From Lunularia cruciata (lineage: Eukaryota; Streptophyta; Marchantiopsida; Lunulariales; Lunulariaceae), in the NCBI GenBank assembly GCA_948567375.1, contig OX419756.1, forward strand, positions 52,678,552-52,742,551: DNA of 64,000 bases, written 5' to 3'. Below, in pieces: positions 21,860-33,700 of this stretch. Each line of letters opens with the position of its first letter. The first letter of the stretch is position 1. The translations under genes and the position numbers were made by a program. The notes below the pieces were generated by a model. That model saw only the letters and a list, made by a program, of their open reading frames with translations, had not been told where the DNA came from and made no database searches.

Positions 21860-24520
21860 ATATTCCTTGGAGTGGCTAGAAGTGAAGACAGTCAAGACAA
21901 TGAATTTCTTCAAGGAATATAGTACCAACCAAAATTTAGACACCTAGAGAGCGGAGAGCAACTAGGCACAAGAAGAAATAAAAATTTGTACAGTGCTCCG
22001 CATAAGACCAAAATGCTCAAGCTAGAGGATCTCAGCTTGAGAGAAAAATAGAGCATGATATGGTGCTTGCTATTTGGTGGTTATTGCTAGATAGAGGAGA
22101 AATGAGACTCAATAGCTTGGCCTAGGACTTGTTTCCTATTTCCCCAAACTTCATAATTTCCCCTCCAACCAATGTCACCAACTGAATATTAGAAGTCAAG
22201 GAAGAAAAAAGGATATACTACAAGAACACAATCAAGAAGACACTCTTGGATTGACTTCTACTTCCCCCTTGCATCTAAAGGAAACATCATCACTATTGAT
22301 ACCGTTAGATCTCTTTGTCAAACTCTTCAACAAAGAAACAAAACCTGAATTTTCTATAAAGGTCAAGATTACACAACCATACCTATACGCCTCTAGAGAT
22401 ACCACTATAGAGCTAACTATGTGCAAGGTGGAAGAAGAGACTTTTCAGAGCTATGCGCCTAGCTAGGACTTCTTGATACCACTCCTAGCCAAACCGTACT
22501 TGCTAACTTAAAGCTTGTCAACATGGAAAGCCACACCTCCTTGATGAGGCAAAACTACCAAAATTTTAAATGGAAAGACATGGAAAAATACCCTAAGATG
22601 TTCATGAGGGAGTTCAAAGCTTTACCAATAGCCAACAAAGAAGATGATGATGTAGAACTTCAAATATTCCCAAGTTAACTTTGAAATAAAGAGCAAAACT
22701 GTACACACATGTCAACAAGGATCCAGAAAATGTGCAAGAATGGCCTATAGTCCAAGAACTATTTCTATATTGGTTTCAAGAATTGGACTACAAAGACAAT
22801 GTCTTCACTACCCTAAATAGTCCAAAGTAGAAGAAGAATGAAAAGTTGAGAGACTACACCAAGTGGTTCCAAAGTGTGTTAAGTTGAGTTCCTAGGCAAG
22901 GGTTACCTGGGGATACTTGAATGCCCAAGTAGTGGCATGGTTTCAAGGAGGATTTCCTATAGAGCTTTGGTTCTTTGCAAAGGAATGAGGTCATGACACG
23001 TTGGACTAAGTCATCAAGACTGGAAAGTTATACTAGTCAACCAAGATGAACCCTTCAAATAAATTATACCAAGGTTGAAACACACAAAGAGAACATGCAA
23101 AAGGCCACCTTTGGTGTCTTCCAATTTGTCTAACATAGCTACATCTTCATTATCCTCCTTGGAGGATGAACATGAAAGATGGAAAGAAAGTGAGGTGTCC
23201 AAAGACCAAAGATAGACTCCAACCAAAAGACCCTTACACAATTGGGATCTAAGTTACAGGAACTGATCAAGGAGTTCATTGACTTTCAAATGCAGACAAT
23301 AAGCACCAAGGAGAGAAGGAAGTTCCTTTTGTACACCTAACCCAACATTTGGTGTACAACTTGTAGAAAACTAGGACATGCCAATATTGAGCATATCTCT
23401 AATTGTCCTTCTTCCTTTATGCATCAGATGGAGTAAGAAAAGAAGAATTATTATGTGGAGGAAGACAATCAAGTCTTTGTGATACATGAAGTACTACTTG
23501 CACTACCCTAGCCACCTCTTGCACCTATTTCTTGATATGCACCAATAGAGTATATTTTTTTCAAGCCACCACAAAAAATTTCCTCCTAAGCAAACTCCCC
23601 CAGCTAGTGTGTATTATAACTATGGATCATCTTGCCACTTGGTATCAAGTTGTCTAAAGCCCAAAAGATCACCTCCATACAACCTGTGGTGTGGTAACTA
23701 TTGAATCCCAAAGCATACAAGGGTAAACTGTCCTCAAATCCCTGTGCCAAGACCGCTAGTAAGGTATGTGCTTTATCCATCCCTAAACTTCTACCCAAGG
23801 TTGATATGGATGTTAACTACCTGAACTTGGAGGAGTTGAAGCTAGGCAAGATAGCATTGACCATTGATGAAGGCTGGCCAGATTTGGAAGTAAATTGAGT
23901 ACCAAAATGCTTGACCAAACAACTAGAAAGTAGCACTTCTTCTTTGGAAACCTTGGAGTCATTAGAACCCATGAAGAACAAGAAGTAGGATCAACTCAAA
24001 AAGAATTTTTTTGATAAAGAGGTGAAGCTACTGACAAGATTTAAGGGTAGAGAAGAGCATAAAAAAATTTCCAACAAAGGCAAGTCTAGATTCACAAGAA
24101 GTTCTACCTCTCGTAGAGAAACCCAACACAAGCTAGACTACCAACCCTTGTTATCCAACTGATATTTGGAAGGAAGTGCAAGCCTATTGGAGTAGGAGTT
24201 GCAGAAGATCAACCTAATACATCAATGAGAAAATAAAAAGTTTTTCCAACCAATTGTACTTGGTCACATACTTGAGTCCAAGCCAAAGGAAGTTGAGGTT
24301 GAAGGTTGGTCTCCAAAAGAAGCAATGCAAAACAAGGGTAGAGATGAACGTTCAGCACTAAAGGCAACCACTTAGAAGCAGTCCATGCCAAAGGTAACTA
24401 AGTAGGATGTGTTAGCTCAAAGGATTGGACTGGAGAAGAAGCATATACAAAGGCCAACTCTCTTCTTGGCATGTCCCAATATGTCATCATTGCAGATTTG
24501 GGTTCCTCCAAGGCTAATAT
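21860..24520 (+). pseudogene. Gypsy gag-protease remnant
   Basis: Following the PBS, plus-strand frames contain a gag-like helical region (22560-22990, with words such as MRQNYQNFKWKDMEKYPKMF) and a zinc-knuckle-like segment near 23350 (CTTCRKLGHANIEHISNCP, Cys-x2-Cys with His and a later Cys). A Leu/Asp-rich region near 23790-23895 (VDMDVNYLNLEELKLGKIAL) follows. Numerous stops and frame changes make it dead. Reverse transcriptase does not follow: at about 24600 the sequence enters another LTR-like repeat. Confidence 0.55.
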
Positions 24521-24614
24521 CACGTTCAAACAACTAAGGAAGACAAAAAGCTGTACATGAAACAATTAGCCTTTGCACTTTGTTGTGTTTTAAAATAGAA
24601 TCAAATAGAGCTAT

Positions 24615-25720
24615 TGTAATAGCTCAATGTTGATGTACTTATAGTATAGTAAGTCAGAACAGTTCATTCCAATGAGGATATTGATTGGAATTGCCTAAGA
24701 ATGAAGCTAAACACCATATTGTCACAAAACCTCAGTTCATTTATTGTTTTTTATTTAACCTCTTGGGCAAAAACTACTCCAAAAGAAGATAGTGTCACCC
24801 TTTTGGCACACTATAGCAAAGGGAAAACAAATAATCACTTTCACTTTAAGATCTAATAAAAATTACTCCTAAAGGTGATGGATTGTGCCACTCCATTCTA
24901 AAGTTACAACTTTTGCAATCATTTTCTCCCCTTCCTAAAAAGGCACAACTTGCAGGACTGGACTTCATGTTCCCCATTGTTTAAGTTTTTTGATTTGGTA
25001 TTGCTAATGTGATGAGGTTCCCAATTCACTCCTTCAAATCATTTAGTGCACAACTGATCAAGGATGATTACCTACTCAATAATAAGCATTGAAGATCTAT
25101 TGTGAAGTTCCTTACCTCTACTATTGCTTAGACATTGAACAACACATAAAATAGGAGGTATAAAACTTGCAAAGCAATAAGAGTACTCTTTACTTATAAT
25201 TGAGTACGATATTCACAAAATGAATGAACAAACAAACAAAAAAGCCACAACACTAAGCCTTAAATACTAATCTGACTACAAGTCAATATACTTGGGATCA
25301 AGATCCCAAGTGTATTCTTGAAAATCCCAATTTGCACTATACATCACTCAAGTAATTTCTAATCCTATCTTATTCTAATCACTTGCAAAATGATTAGGCA
25401 CCAAATGCATGTCAAAAGAGATGTCAAATTTCCTTGCCTAATCTAATCTTAGTGTATAACTCCAAGTGCTTGTAAAATCCCAAGGGCACTCCTCCTTAAT
25501 TATATACAATTTCAAGGGATGACTCAAAGTGCTTGACTACTATACAATTTTGAGTGCCTAAAATTTTCCTAAGAGTGTCTACCTCATCAAAGGACTTCCT
25601 CTTGGAGAAGTGCCTTGGATTGGAACCATTGGGCCTACAAGACAACATTCATCTGACAAATATCTAACTAATTAGTCTATTTGTGCTTGATACCTAGCTA
25701 TTTTTAGCAATTAGGTATGG
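24615..25720 (-). repeat. LTR-like repeat, minus orientation
   Basis: The plus-strand start TGTAATAGCTCAATG aligns with the LTR edge at 48263 (TGTGACAACCCAATG), and similarity continues for about 400-450 bases. Further right the alignment is weak, so the outer edge at about 25720 is a guess based on where the extra-ORF remnant begins. Confidence 0.4.
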
Positions 25721-25749
25721 CAAACTTTGTAAACCTCTTTTTTGACTTC

Positions 25750-28230
25750 TCTTTCAAATGCAAGGATAGGATGTTCATTATTTCTTCTTCATAAGCCTGG
25801 TTCTATCATCACTAGGTCTGCATCTTTAGTTTACGGCGCTTTATTCATAATATGTGCAATACTCCTTCTTCCCTTAGCATATCCATGAATAAGGCTTGGG
25901 TCTCCTCCAATTGTTGTAGTGCTTCAAGCTAGCCTTCCTCAATTTTTTTGGTCCAAGCACTCCATTTGGCCTTTTGTTCTTTTTTCAATTGAAGAATTTT
26001 TGAATGCTTAGCCTCTCTTCTTCTACTTCCTTGGTGAGATGTTCCCATTGCACTACTATTTCCTTTTGCTACTCATGCATTTGCACCTCTAGGGTCACCA
26101 CACGATCATCTCACTCTTCTAGAGCACTCCACAATGCTCTCCAACTCTTGGCAATTGCCTTGAAATCAGTCTTCAACTTCCTACTTAAACTGATCAAACT
26201 CAAGGTGAAGTGCATTCCAATCCCCTTTAAACCTTAAGATCTATGTCACTTAGTGATCTCATTCATGTTCTATTGTGGCACTTCTCCTCTTGAGTTCCTT
26301 GTTCTCTTGCAAACAAGCACTTACCTTTGTTGCTTTTGCTTTGTACAAATCTCTGGCCTTTGCTACTTCTTCCTTCATTATCTTTGGCCTTTTGAATGTA
26401 AATTTGTTTATGCATGGTCTTGATCAAGGTGGTGTAGTCTACAACATCCAAGCAGCCATGTAGGTATTGAGTCAAAAAAACCTTCATCATTTGTAGTGTG
26501 GTTACAATAGAATGTATGACAAAGTTGGACCTTTCTTGAGTGGCACTAGCTTTGAAGTTGCTAGCTCTTCTTGCACCTTGAGTCTTGTTTTTGGTGTAGG
26601 CATAGGAAGGTTGGTCTCAATGTTGACTTCTTATTCTTCTTTTACATGGTTGGTGATGTGGTCTTCTTCCTTTGGGCAGACCTTGGCTTCCTTCTTCCTT
26701 TCAAGCCAAGTTTCTTGGTCCTTCAAGCAATTGGCTCTTGAGTTTCTACTATGGCTCCGCTTTCCATGATTGGACTCAATGGTACCTATTTTGGCATTGC
26801 CACTCCTTCCATCACACACTCTTCTTCATTTTCATGGCACTTGTCCATGTCTTGGTCTTGCAAAATTTGGAGCATTAGACATCTTCCTATGTTTCTCCTT
26901 CACCATCTTTTTCTCCTAAAGTGGAGGTCAATCCTTACAAGGTGAAGGATTCTTGCTACTCATCTTCATCATCTTCTTCTACTTTAGTGTCCTTGGTATC
27001 ATCTTCTAAAGAGGATACATATACAATCTAAGCATTGGCAATTGGCTCCTTGGATGGAGGAAATGGCTTCTTCTTTGGCATGGTGATCTTCCTCTTTGCA
27101 ACCTTTGGCATGGCCAGCTCTTCATCCACAAGCACAAATAGACCTATGCAATCAAACTCATCATCTTCATGTTCATACTTGGTAATTTGAGAGGGATCTT
27201 TGGGCTGGTCATAGAAATAACCTTCAGATAGAAGTGGGTCAAGAACCTCTTCTACTCTTATGTTGTCAATATGTTGGTCCCCATTGTAAGGAGCTCTTCC
27301 ATCTTCCTCAAAGTCTTGGTGCAAGAGTTTGGATTTTCTACCATGCATTTTGGCCCAATCTATTTAGCTCTTCTACATACATGTATTTGAAGAATACTAC
27401 ATGGCCATTGGTAAAGTAGGTGGTTTGTTTTTGTTTGAATAGTTTTATAACCATCTCTATTATGGCTCTTTATGTAGGATCCTTGTAATTGGCCACTCTC
27501 CACTTATTATTCTTTGATTTTTTATCATTAAAGGTGGCCTTAATTTTGGTTGTCAACTCCTTCTCTACAAATTTGCTATTAATAGTCATTTCTCTTTGCA
27601 ACTCTAGCATCAAGGCCAAGTACCAATGGTCCTTTGTCCAATTCATTGGCTTGCCTCTCATTCTTGTTGATGTTTTCTCTCTCTCCCTCCTCATCTGATG
27701 AATCATTTGGAAATTCATCAATTCCTAGTTCTAGAGTAAGAATCCTAAGTTTTTGCTCCAAATTACATCACTCCTATAATGCATTGCCCATTTGTTCATA
27801 GCCGACCTAAGAATAGCCTCAAGGATCATTTTATATGATTTGGCTATAACACCATGATTTTGGATAAATATGAGTGCTAAAGTTCTTCTATGTCACTACT
27901 TTTAGTACCTTGCTTCATTTTGAGTATTGTAAACAACAATGAATGCAACCTCAAAAAACTTGTAGTAATTCTCTTGGTTCATAATAAAGTGCATAACACT
28001 AATAGATCAGTTCAGCAAACAAACAATTTCTGAAAAGTGCATTTGCTAGCCAAATGCCTCAACTTATAGTCCAAAATTGTGGTCTATCCTTAGGGGTTAT
28101 AGAGCAAGTACACACTTGTTATTACAAGCAAAGGCCTTCGCATGTCATCCTTGATGAGAAGTCTCATGTGCCAAAGATTCTTCTCTTGTAATTCTCCAAA
28201 GTACTAAACTTTCTTGTTTAGTGTTAATAA
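25750..28230 (-). pseudogene. Extra gypsy ORF, decayed (copy 2)
   Basis: Minus-strand frames at 27761-27470 contain KFVEKELTTKIKATFNDKKS, then a IKLFKQKQTTYFTNGHVVFF stretch, matching the order in copy 1 (FTTSFKSKKT, then MKQF..T.TSYVNNMYAVFF). Acidic and Lys-rich stretches follow (27348-27028, with DEELAMPKVAKRK), then charged coiled-coil-like frames to about 25750. Stops are frequent. It lies between the LTR-like repeat on its left and the chromovirus solo LTR on its right. Confidence 0.5.
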
Positions 28231-28384
28231 TAGTGTTAACTTTCCCGCTGGGTGTAATAGTCCTTGGCGGCCAATTCTAGCTGAGCTTGTAGTGCATTCA
28301 AATCATGGTGGCTCTTAACTATGAGTGTTAAGGTGGTAGTCCACACTCTGTCTATAAGCTTCACCCATTGGCACTCTGAGTGCT
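28231..28384. other. Sequence interrupted by solo LTR
   Basis: Together with 28805-29000 this is the flank in which the solo LTR inserted; it is rich in CACTC and GAGTGC words. No coding signal was found. Confidence 0.35.
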
Positions 28385-28389
28385 CTCTA

Positions 28390-28799
28390 TGTAAAAGACC
28401 AAGACCAAGGAGAGAAATACAAGAATGGAAGCTCACATTGGGACACTTAAATATGGAAAACTCCAAATGCCTAGCATGAGCTTTGGCTCTTGTATTTATA
28501 GGATCATACAAGGCTCTTGAGAAGCTTCTCAAGAAACTTCCTTGAGCCACTTTCTTGGAGTGCAAGCCAAATTAATTGGGAAACTACTCAAGAAGCTTAC
28601 TTCTAGAGGTCATTTACTTGGCATGCAAGCTAAGCTAGTTGGAAGCTTCTAGAAGCTACCTACTTGGGGTGCAAGTTAAGCTAACTTGGAAGCTTCCCAA
28701 GAAGCTTCCTAGATGCTTCTGAAATATTCTAGGCTAATTTTTCTTGTTTGCTACATCATTAACCCTACTAACTTTGTCATTAAACTCCATATTGTTACA
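28390..28799 (-). mobile_element. Solo chromovirus LTR with CTCTA target duplication
   Basis: It reads TGTAACAATATGGAGTTTAA to CTTTTACA on the minus strand, like the LTRs of element 1, and is flanked by CTCTA at 28385-28389 and 28800-28804. Internal sequence has been removed, presumably by LTR-LTR recombination. TATAAATA (minus) lies at 28493-28500. Heat-shock-type arrays persist, including a perfect GAAGCTTCTAGAA at 28642-28654 and GAAGCTTC pairs around 28510 and 28692-28710. Confidence 0.9.
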
Positions 28800-28999
28800 C
28801 TCTAGCTCCTAGAAGCACTCCAAAATGATTCCAAACACTCCAAATTTTGTTCTTCTCGAAGCACTCAAGATCATCCTACATCACTCTGAGTGCTACTCAT
28901 CTTACACTCCTTTGAGTATTGCTCCATCCATTATCTTGTGACATTCCTTCAAGTACCTTCTCCTTTTGAGGCACTTCTCCTAACAACTAGGTTATTTTG

Positions 29000-29180
29000 G
29001 GTGATTCTCTAGTACTTAAGCATGATTTGATCAAGGAAAGAAAAATTTTGAAGAAATGAGAGCACCATATACCTCCTCTAAATGTGAGCATCCCCACAAG
29101 CACAAGGGACTTGTTCCTTGCCTTGACTTAGGCAAAGTGTTTTTGCACTTGCCATCCATTAACACAAGCTGCAAATAGGT
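29000..29180 (-). pseudogene. C-terminal end of older gypsy integrase
   Basis: On the minus strand 29180-29120 encodes LFAACVNGWQVQKHFA, which continues the integrase tail NRSLQLMDLKVN found at 34850-34768. The two halves are separated by element 1 and share its target duplication. A stop follows at about 29130. Confidence 0.7.
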
Positions 29181-29250
29181 TGTAACAATATGGAGTTTAG
29201 AGACGAAGTTAGTCGGGCTTACGAAGTACAAAACAAGACAAAATAGCCTA

Positions 29251-29472
29251 GAATATTCTAGAAGCATCTAAGAAGCTTCTTGGGAAGCTTCCCAACTAGT
29301 TAACTTGCACCCTAAGCAGGTAGCTTCTAAAAGGAAGCTTCTAGAAGCTTCTAACTAGCTTAGCTTGCACGCCAAGTAGGTGGCTTCTAGAAGGAAGCTT
29401 CTTGAGAAGCTTCCTAGTTAACTTGGCTTGCACTCCAAGAAAGCGGCTCAAGGAAGCTTCTTGAGAAGCTTC
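29251..29472 (+). promoter_or_regulatory. Heat-shock-element arrays in 5' LTR
   Basis: Repeated inverted GAA/TTC units in the phase bound by heat shock factors (nGAAn alternating every 5 bp). A perfect three-unit site lies at 29251-29263 (GAAtaTTCtaGAA) and a perfect four-unit site at 29334-29351 (GAAgcTTCtaGAAgcTTC). Two-unit GAAgcTTC sites lie at 29272, 29284, 29394, 29406, 29453 and 29465, several spaced 7 bp apart. The cluster ends about 20 bp before the TATA box. The consensus match is seen in the sequence; heat induction is inferred. Confidence 0.75.
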
Positions 29473-29491
29473 AAGAGTCTTGTATGCTACC

Positions 29492-29499
29492 TATAAATA
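29492..29499 (+). promoter_or_regulatory. TATA box of 5' LTR
   Basis: TATAAATA lies just downstream of the heat-shock-element cluster. The same box occurs in the 3' LTR at 34651-34658 and in the solo LTR at 28493-28500 (minus). Confidence 0.8.
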
Positions 29500-29604
29500 C
29501 CAAGGCCAAAGCTCATGCTAGGCATTTGGAGTTTTCCCTCATTCAAGTGTCCCAATGTGAGTTTCTATTCTCCTATTTCTCTCCTCGGTTTTGGTCTTTT
29601 ACAT

Positions 29605-29618
29605 TGGTATGAGAGTAG
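29605..29618 (+). other. Primer binding site of element 1
   Basis: TGGTATGAGAGTAG lies one base after the LTR end and matches the initiator-Met tRNA complement TGGTATCAGAGC with two to three changes. Element 2 has TGGTATCAAAGTAG at the equivalent place. Confidence 0.85.
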
Positions 29619-29873
29619 GAATGGGATGGATGGAATTTATGGACCACCAAATCCACTTCCGCCAAACCATTGGGACTTTCATGTCTAGATATTACCAAAG
29701 CATCGTTTCACACAATACATCACCTCACGCTTCGGGCAGGATTTTCTACATATGATCACCGTGTTAGAGGAACCTTGATACTTCTAGTTGTAACTTATAG
29801 AGAACGGTGGACGTGTTGTTTCTATGTGTTAATCAACTATATAAATTGAGGGTAGTGGAATAGAGTAGTAGCG

Positions 29874-30773
29874 ATGGCGGCAATACCGGATATTATCCTT
29901 GCAATGCAACAACAAATTGAGCATCTTACTCGATTGTTGGATGAACGAGACTAGCAACGACAAGAACAGATAGACAAAGCGCCAGTTCGAAATGGAGAAG
30001 ATCACATTCGATTTCCGAAACCCAAGGTGTTTGAAGGCAAGAATCTTCCAGGCACAATGAAGAATTTTGTGTTTGACTGTGAACGTTACTTTGAAGCCAC
30101 CAATCTTCAAGACAAGCGGAAACAAATTCTCTTGGCTTCTAGCCAATTGGATGGCATGGCAAAACTTTGGTGGCGATTTCGAGTAGAAAGAGCTAAACGG
30201 CAAATTGTTACACCGATTTTGACATGGGCAAAATTCAAGGATGCAATACTTGGTCAATTTCAGACTATAAATGCCACCCAAGCTGCATAAGATAAATTGG
30301 CGGAGTTGAGGCAGATTGGCTCAATGAGAAGCTACATCACACAATTTCAAAATATCATCATGCAAATTCCAGATATCCAAGAAGGTGAAGTTCTGGATTG
30401 ATTTGTGCAAGGATTGAAGTCACAAACCAGATTGGAGGTGACCATGCAAGAGCCACAGAACGTAGAAGAAGCCATGCAATTGGCTGAGCGTTTTGATTCC
30501 TTAGTTGCGACAACTTGGTCTCGACCTCGACTTACACAAAACCTACCATTACCACGAGTGGAAGAACCGGTACCAATGGAGATTGATGCTATCCAACAAA
30601 GTCCACTTGGCATAGTAGATAGAGAAAGATTACGACAAAATGGAGGTTGCTTTTATTGTCACCAAGTTGGACATCGCATTGCTGAATGTCCACTTAGGAA
30701 TGGGCGACCTCGACAAGTTGCCCAGATGGAGTTTGTGGAACAGAATGATCAAGGAAACAAAGAATCTCAGTAG
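29874..30773 (+). pseudogene. gag of element 1 (stops)
   Basis: Capsid/nucleocapsid protein of the chromovirus. It starts at ATG 29874 and stays in one frame to TAG 30771-30773. Gag core blocks include RYFEATNLQDKRKQILLASS and LDGMAKLWWRF near 30090-30180. A CCHC zinc knuckle, CFYCHQVGHRIAECP, is at 30648-30692. Inactivating stops: TAG 29952, TAA 30288, TGA 30400, each one transition from a sense codon. The terminal TAG at 30771 is also present in element 2, so it may be the genuine gag stop. Confidence 0.9.
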
Positions 30774-30781
30774 GAGATTTT

Positions 30782-33700
30782 GAGCCGCCTATTGGGAGCT
30801 TGATTAGTTCCAATGGGATTGAAGGCTTGACCTATGCAAGTTTGCTTCACTTGCAAGGTATGATATCTAATCGGGGTTGTAGGATTTTGGTTGATTCTAG
30901 AAGTTTAGAGAATTGCATATCTATGCAAGTAGCAAAGGAATTGGGTATTCCTACCAAGCTAGTGATTGGAAGTAGTTTGATGATGGCGGATGGTAGAAAA
31001 GGTTCTACATTCCGCACCTTGCATCCTGTTACCTTCAAGATTGGGGAGGAGTATTTGGAGTGTATGAGGTTTGTAGTGGCACCTCTACACTATGATATCA
31101 TTCTGGGTCTACCTTGGCTTGAACGTCATAAGGTTCAATTTGATTGGACTTGACGTCAAATTCAAGTACAACACCAAGGTAGGAATTTCCAATTAGGTTG
31201 TCTGGCACCTTTGAGTAAGACACCTAAGAATAGTCAGTCCCAAGATGTGAAGTTTGCCAAGAAGGCAACCATGGAGCAAGCTTGGAAGAGAGATGAGTCC
31301 CTAGAAGGGAAGTTTGTTAATGAAGCAGCCATAGAGCAAGCTTTGGAGGAAGATAAGTCTGTATTTGTAGTGTGGATCAAGCCGATTGCACAAGAACAAT
31401 CTGAGGAGGGCCAGGTGCCGCATCAAGCAACGATTGATCGGATAGTTTAGGAGTTTGCAGATGTGTTTCTGGATGATCTGCCAAAGGGATTACCCTCTGA
31501 TTGAGGTATGCCCTTCAAGATTGAGTTATTGCCAGGGAGTACTCCAGTGAGTAGACCAATCTATCGGCTCTCACCAAAGGAGTTGGAGGAGTTGCAAACA
31601 ACACTTATAGAGTTGTTGGAGAAGGATTTCATATAACATAGTACCTCTCCGTGGAGAGCACCGGTACTATTTGTTCCAAAGAAGGATGGAGGACTTCGTT
31701 TCTGTATTGATTACCGTCGGCTTAATAAGCAAATCGTGAAGAATGCATATCCCTTGCCTCGAATCGACAACCTACTTGACCAATTAAGTGGAGCACGCTA
31801 CTTTTCCAAGCTGGATCTTCGTAGTGGCTATTGGCAAATTCCTATTGAAGGAGAGGATGTGCAAAAGACTGCCTTTTGCACAAGATATAGACATTTTGAG
31901 TGGAGAGTTCTACCATTCGGACTCACTAATGCTCCAGTAGTCTTTATGGATCAGATGCATTGGGTGTTGGAGGGACTATTGGATCAGTCCGTGGTAGTGT
32001 TCTTAGATGATATCTTAATCTATAGTAGGACAGAGGCAGAACACAAGAATCATGTGCAAGAAGTCCTAAGATGACTACGACAATGGAAATTTTACTGCAA
32101 GAAGTCAAAGTGTGCTTTTTGGCAAAAGGAGGTTACCTTCTTGGGTCATAAGATCTCATCAGAGGGGATCAAGATGGAAGAAGAGAAAATCAAGGCCATT
32201 ACTGATTGGCCTACTCTGAAGGATGCTACAGAAGTACGAGCATTCAATGGATTGGCCAGTTTTTACCGACGGTTCATCCACTATTATGCTCACGTGGCTG
32301 CACCATTGACTGACCTCTTGGGAAAGAACTCGAGCTTCCAGTGGACCACCAAGCATGAAGAAGCATTCCAGAAGTTAAAGCATATGGTGTCTTCAAGACC
32401 TATTCTTCAACCATATGATCCTCAACTACCTTATGTGGTTGATTTTGATGCTTCTAACTTTGCAATTGGAGTTGTGTTGCAACAGGAATTTCCAGATGGA
32501 CTACATCCTATTGCCTTTGTGTCTCGCCGACTAAATACAGCTGAAAGAAATTACTCTGCTCGAGATCGGGAACAACTTGCAATGGTATATGCCACCAAGG
32601 TATGGAGGCATTATCTCTTGGGGAAACAAGTGATCATGCAAATTGATCACAAACCATTGTTGCAGACCTTACACTTGGAGCACCTGAAGAGTCGGCATCA
32701 TCAATGGGAAGAGCAACTCCAATTGTTTGACATCAAACTTGAGTACAAACCAGGTCGGTTCCATGTCATCCCTGATGCTCTATCACGACGACCTGATTTG
32801 AAGGATCTTCCTCTCATCACGGTGGCAATTACAATGGTGTCCATTGACCCTAAGGTCCATAATGAGTTTCAATCAGCTCTACAACAAGATCCCTTCTTCC
32901 AAATGGTACACGGTAGTCTGACAACACGCGACAAGGAGTACAACACTTTCTCTTTCAAGGAAGGCCTTTTATTCCATGCAGACCAGATCTATGTTCCAGC
33001 CAAAGGTGATCTTCGACTTGTGCGCCTTCAAGAAGCCCATGATTTACCAATAGCTGGTCATATGGGAGTGGACAAGACCTTGGGCACCCTCCAATGCCAA
33101 TGGTAGTGGCCCAACATGACACGAGATGTTCAAGACTTTGTTCGATCATGTGAAAGTTGCCAATGGAACAAGGCCAGCAACCAGAAGCCGAGTGGACTCC
33201 TTCAACCACTTGCCATTCTGTCCGCTCATTGGGAGCATGTGAGCTTGGATCTCATCACATCCTTACCAAAGACAAAACAAGGACACACCACAATTGTGGT
33301 GTTTGTGGATAAGCTTAGTAAGCAAATCCACTTGGCACCAACCTGTGATACCGTGGATGCTCCAACCTTAGTGCAAATCTACTTCAACAATGTCTTTGAG
33401 CATCATGGGATGCCATGTGTACTCATCTCCGACCGAGATCCTTGATTTACCGGGAAGTTTTGGCAAGCACTCTTCCAGATACTTGGCACCAAGCTTGCTT
33501 TATCCACGGCCTATCATCCTCAAACTGATGGACAAACCGAACCCGCCAATTGTACATTGGAGGATATGTTGCGGGCCTTTGTCAACGTCCACCATACCAA
33601 CTGGGATGAATGTCTTGCAGCTGTAGAATTTGCCTACAACAATTCCAAACAGGCAAGCACCGGATTTTCTCCCTTCTTTCTCAATTTTGGCCAAGATCCG

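Larger units (their letters stand above)
29181..29603 (+). repeat. 5' LTR of element 1
   Basis: Begins TGTAACAATATGGAG and ends GGTCTTTTACA. U3 holds the heat-shock-type arrays (29251-29472) and TATAAATA lies at 29492-29499; R and U5 would occupy about the last 80 bases. Confidence 0.95.

Noticed and set aside
29251-29472. GAAGCTTC repeats as a CRISPR array or mere HindIII-site clustering
   Set aside because: No regular spacers, and units alternate in orientation at 5- and 7-bp phase upstream of a TATA box, which fits HSEs; CRISPR does not apply to a plant LTR.
30745-30773. Classical slippery heptamer for -1 frameshifting
   Set aside because: No X XXY YYZ heptamer is shared by elements 1 and 2 before the gag stop.
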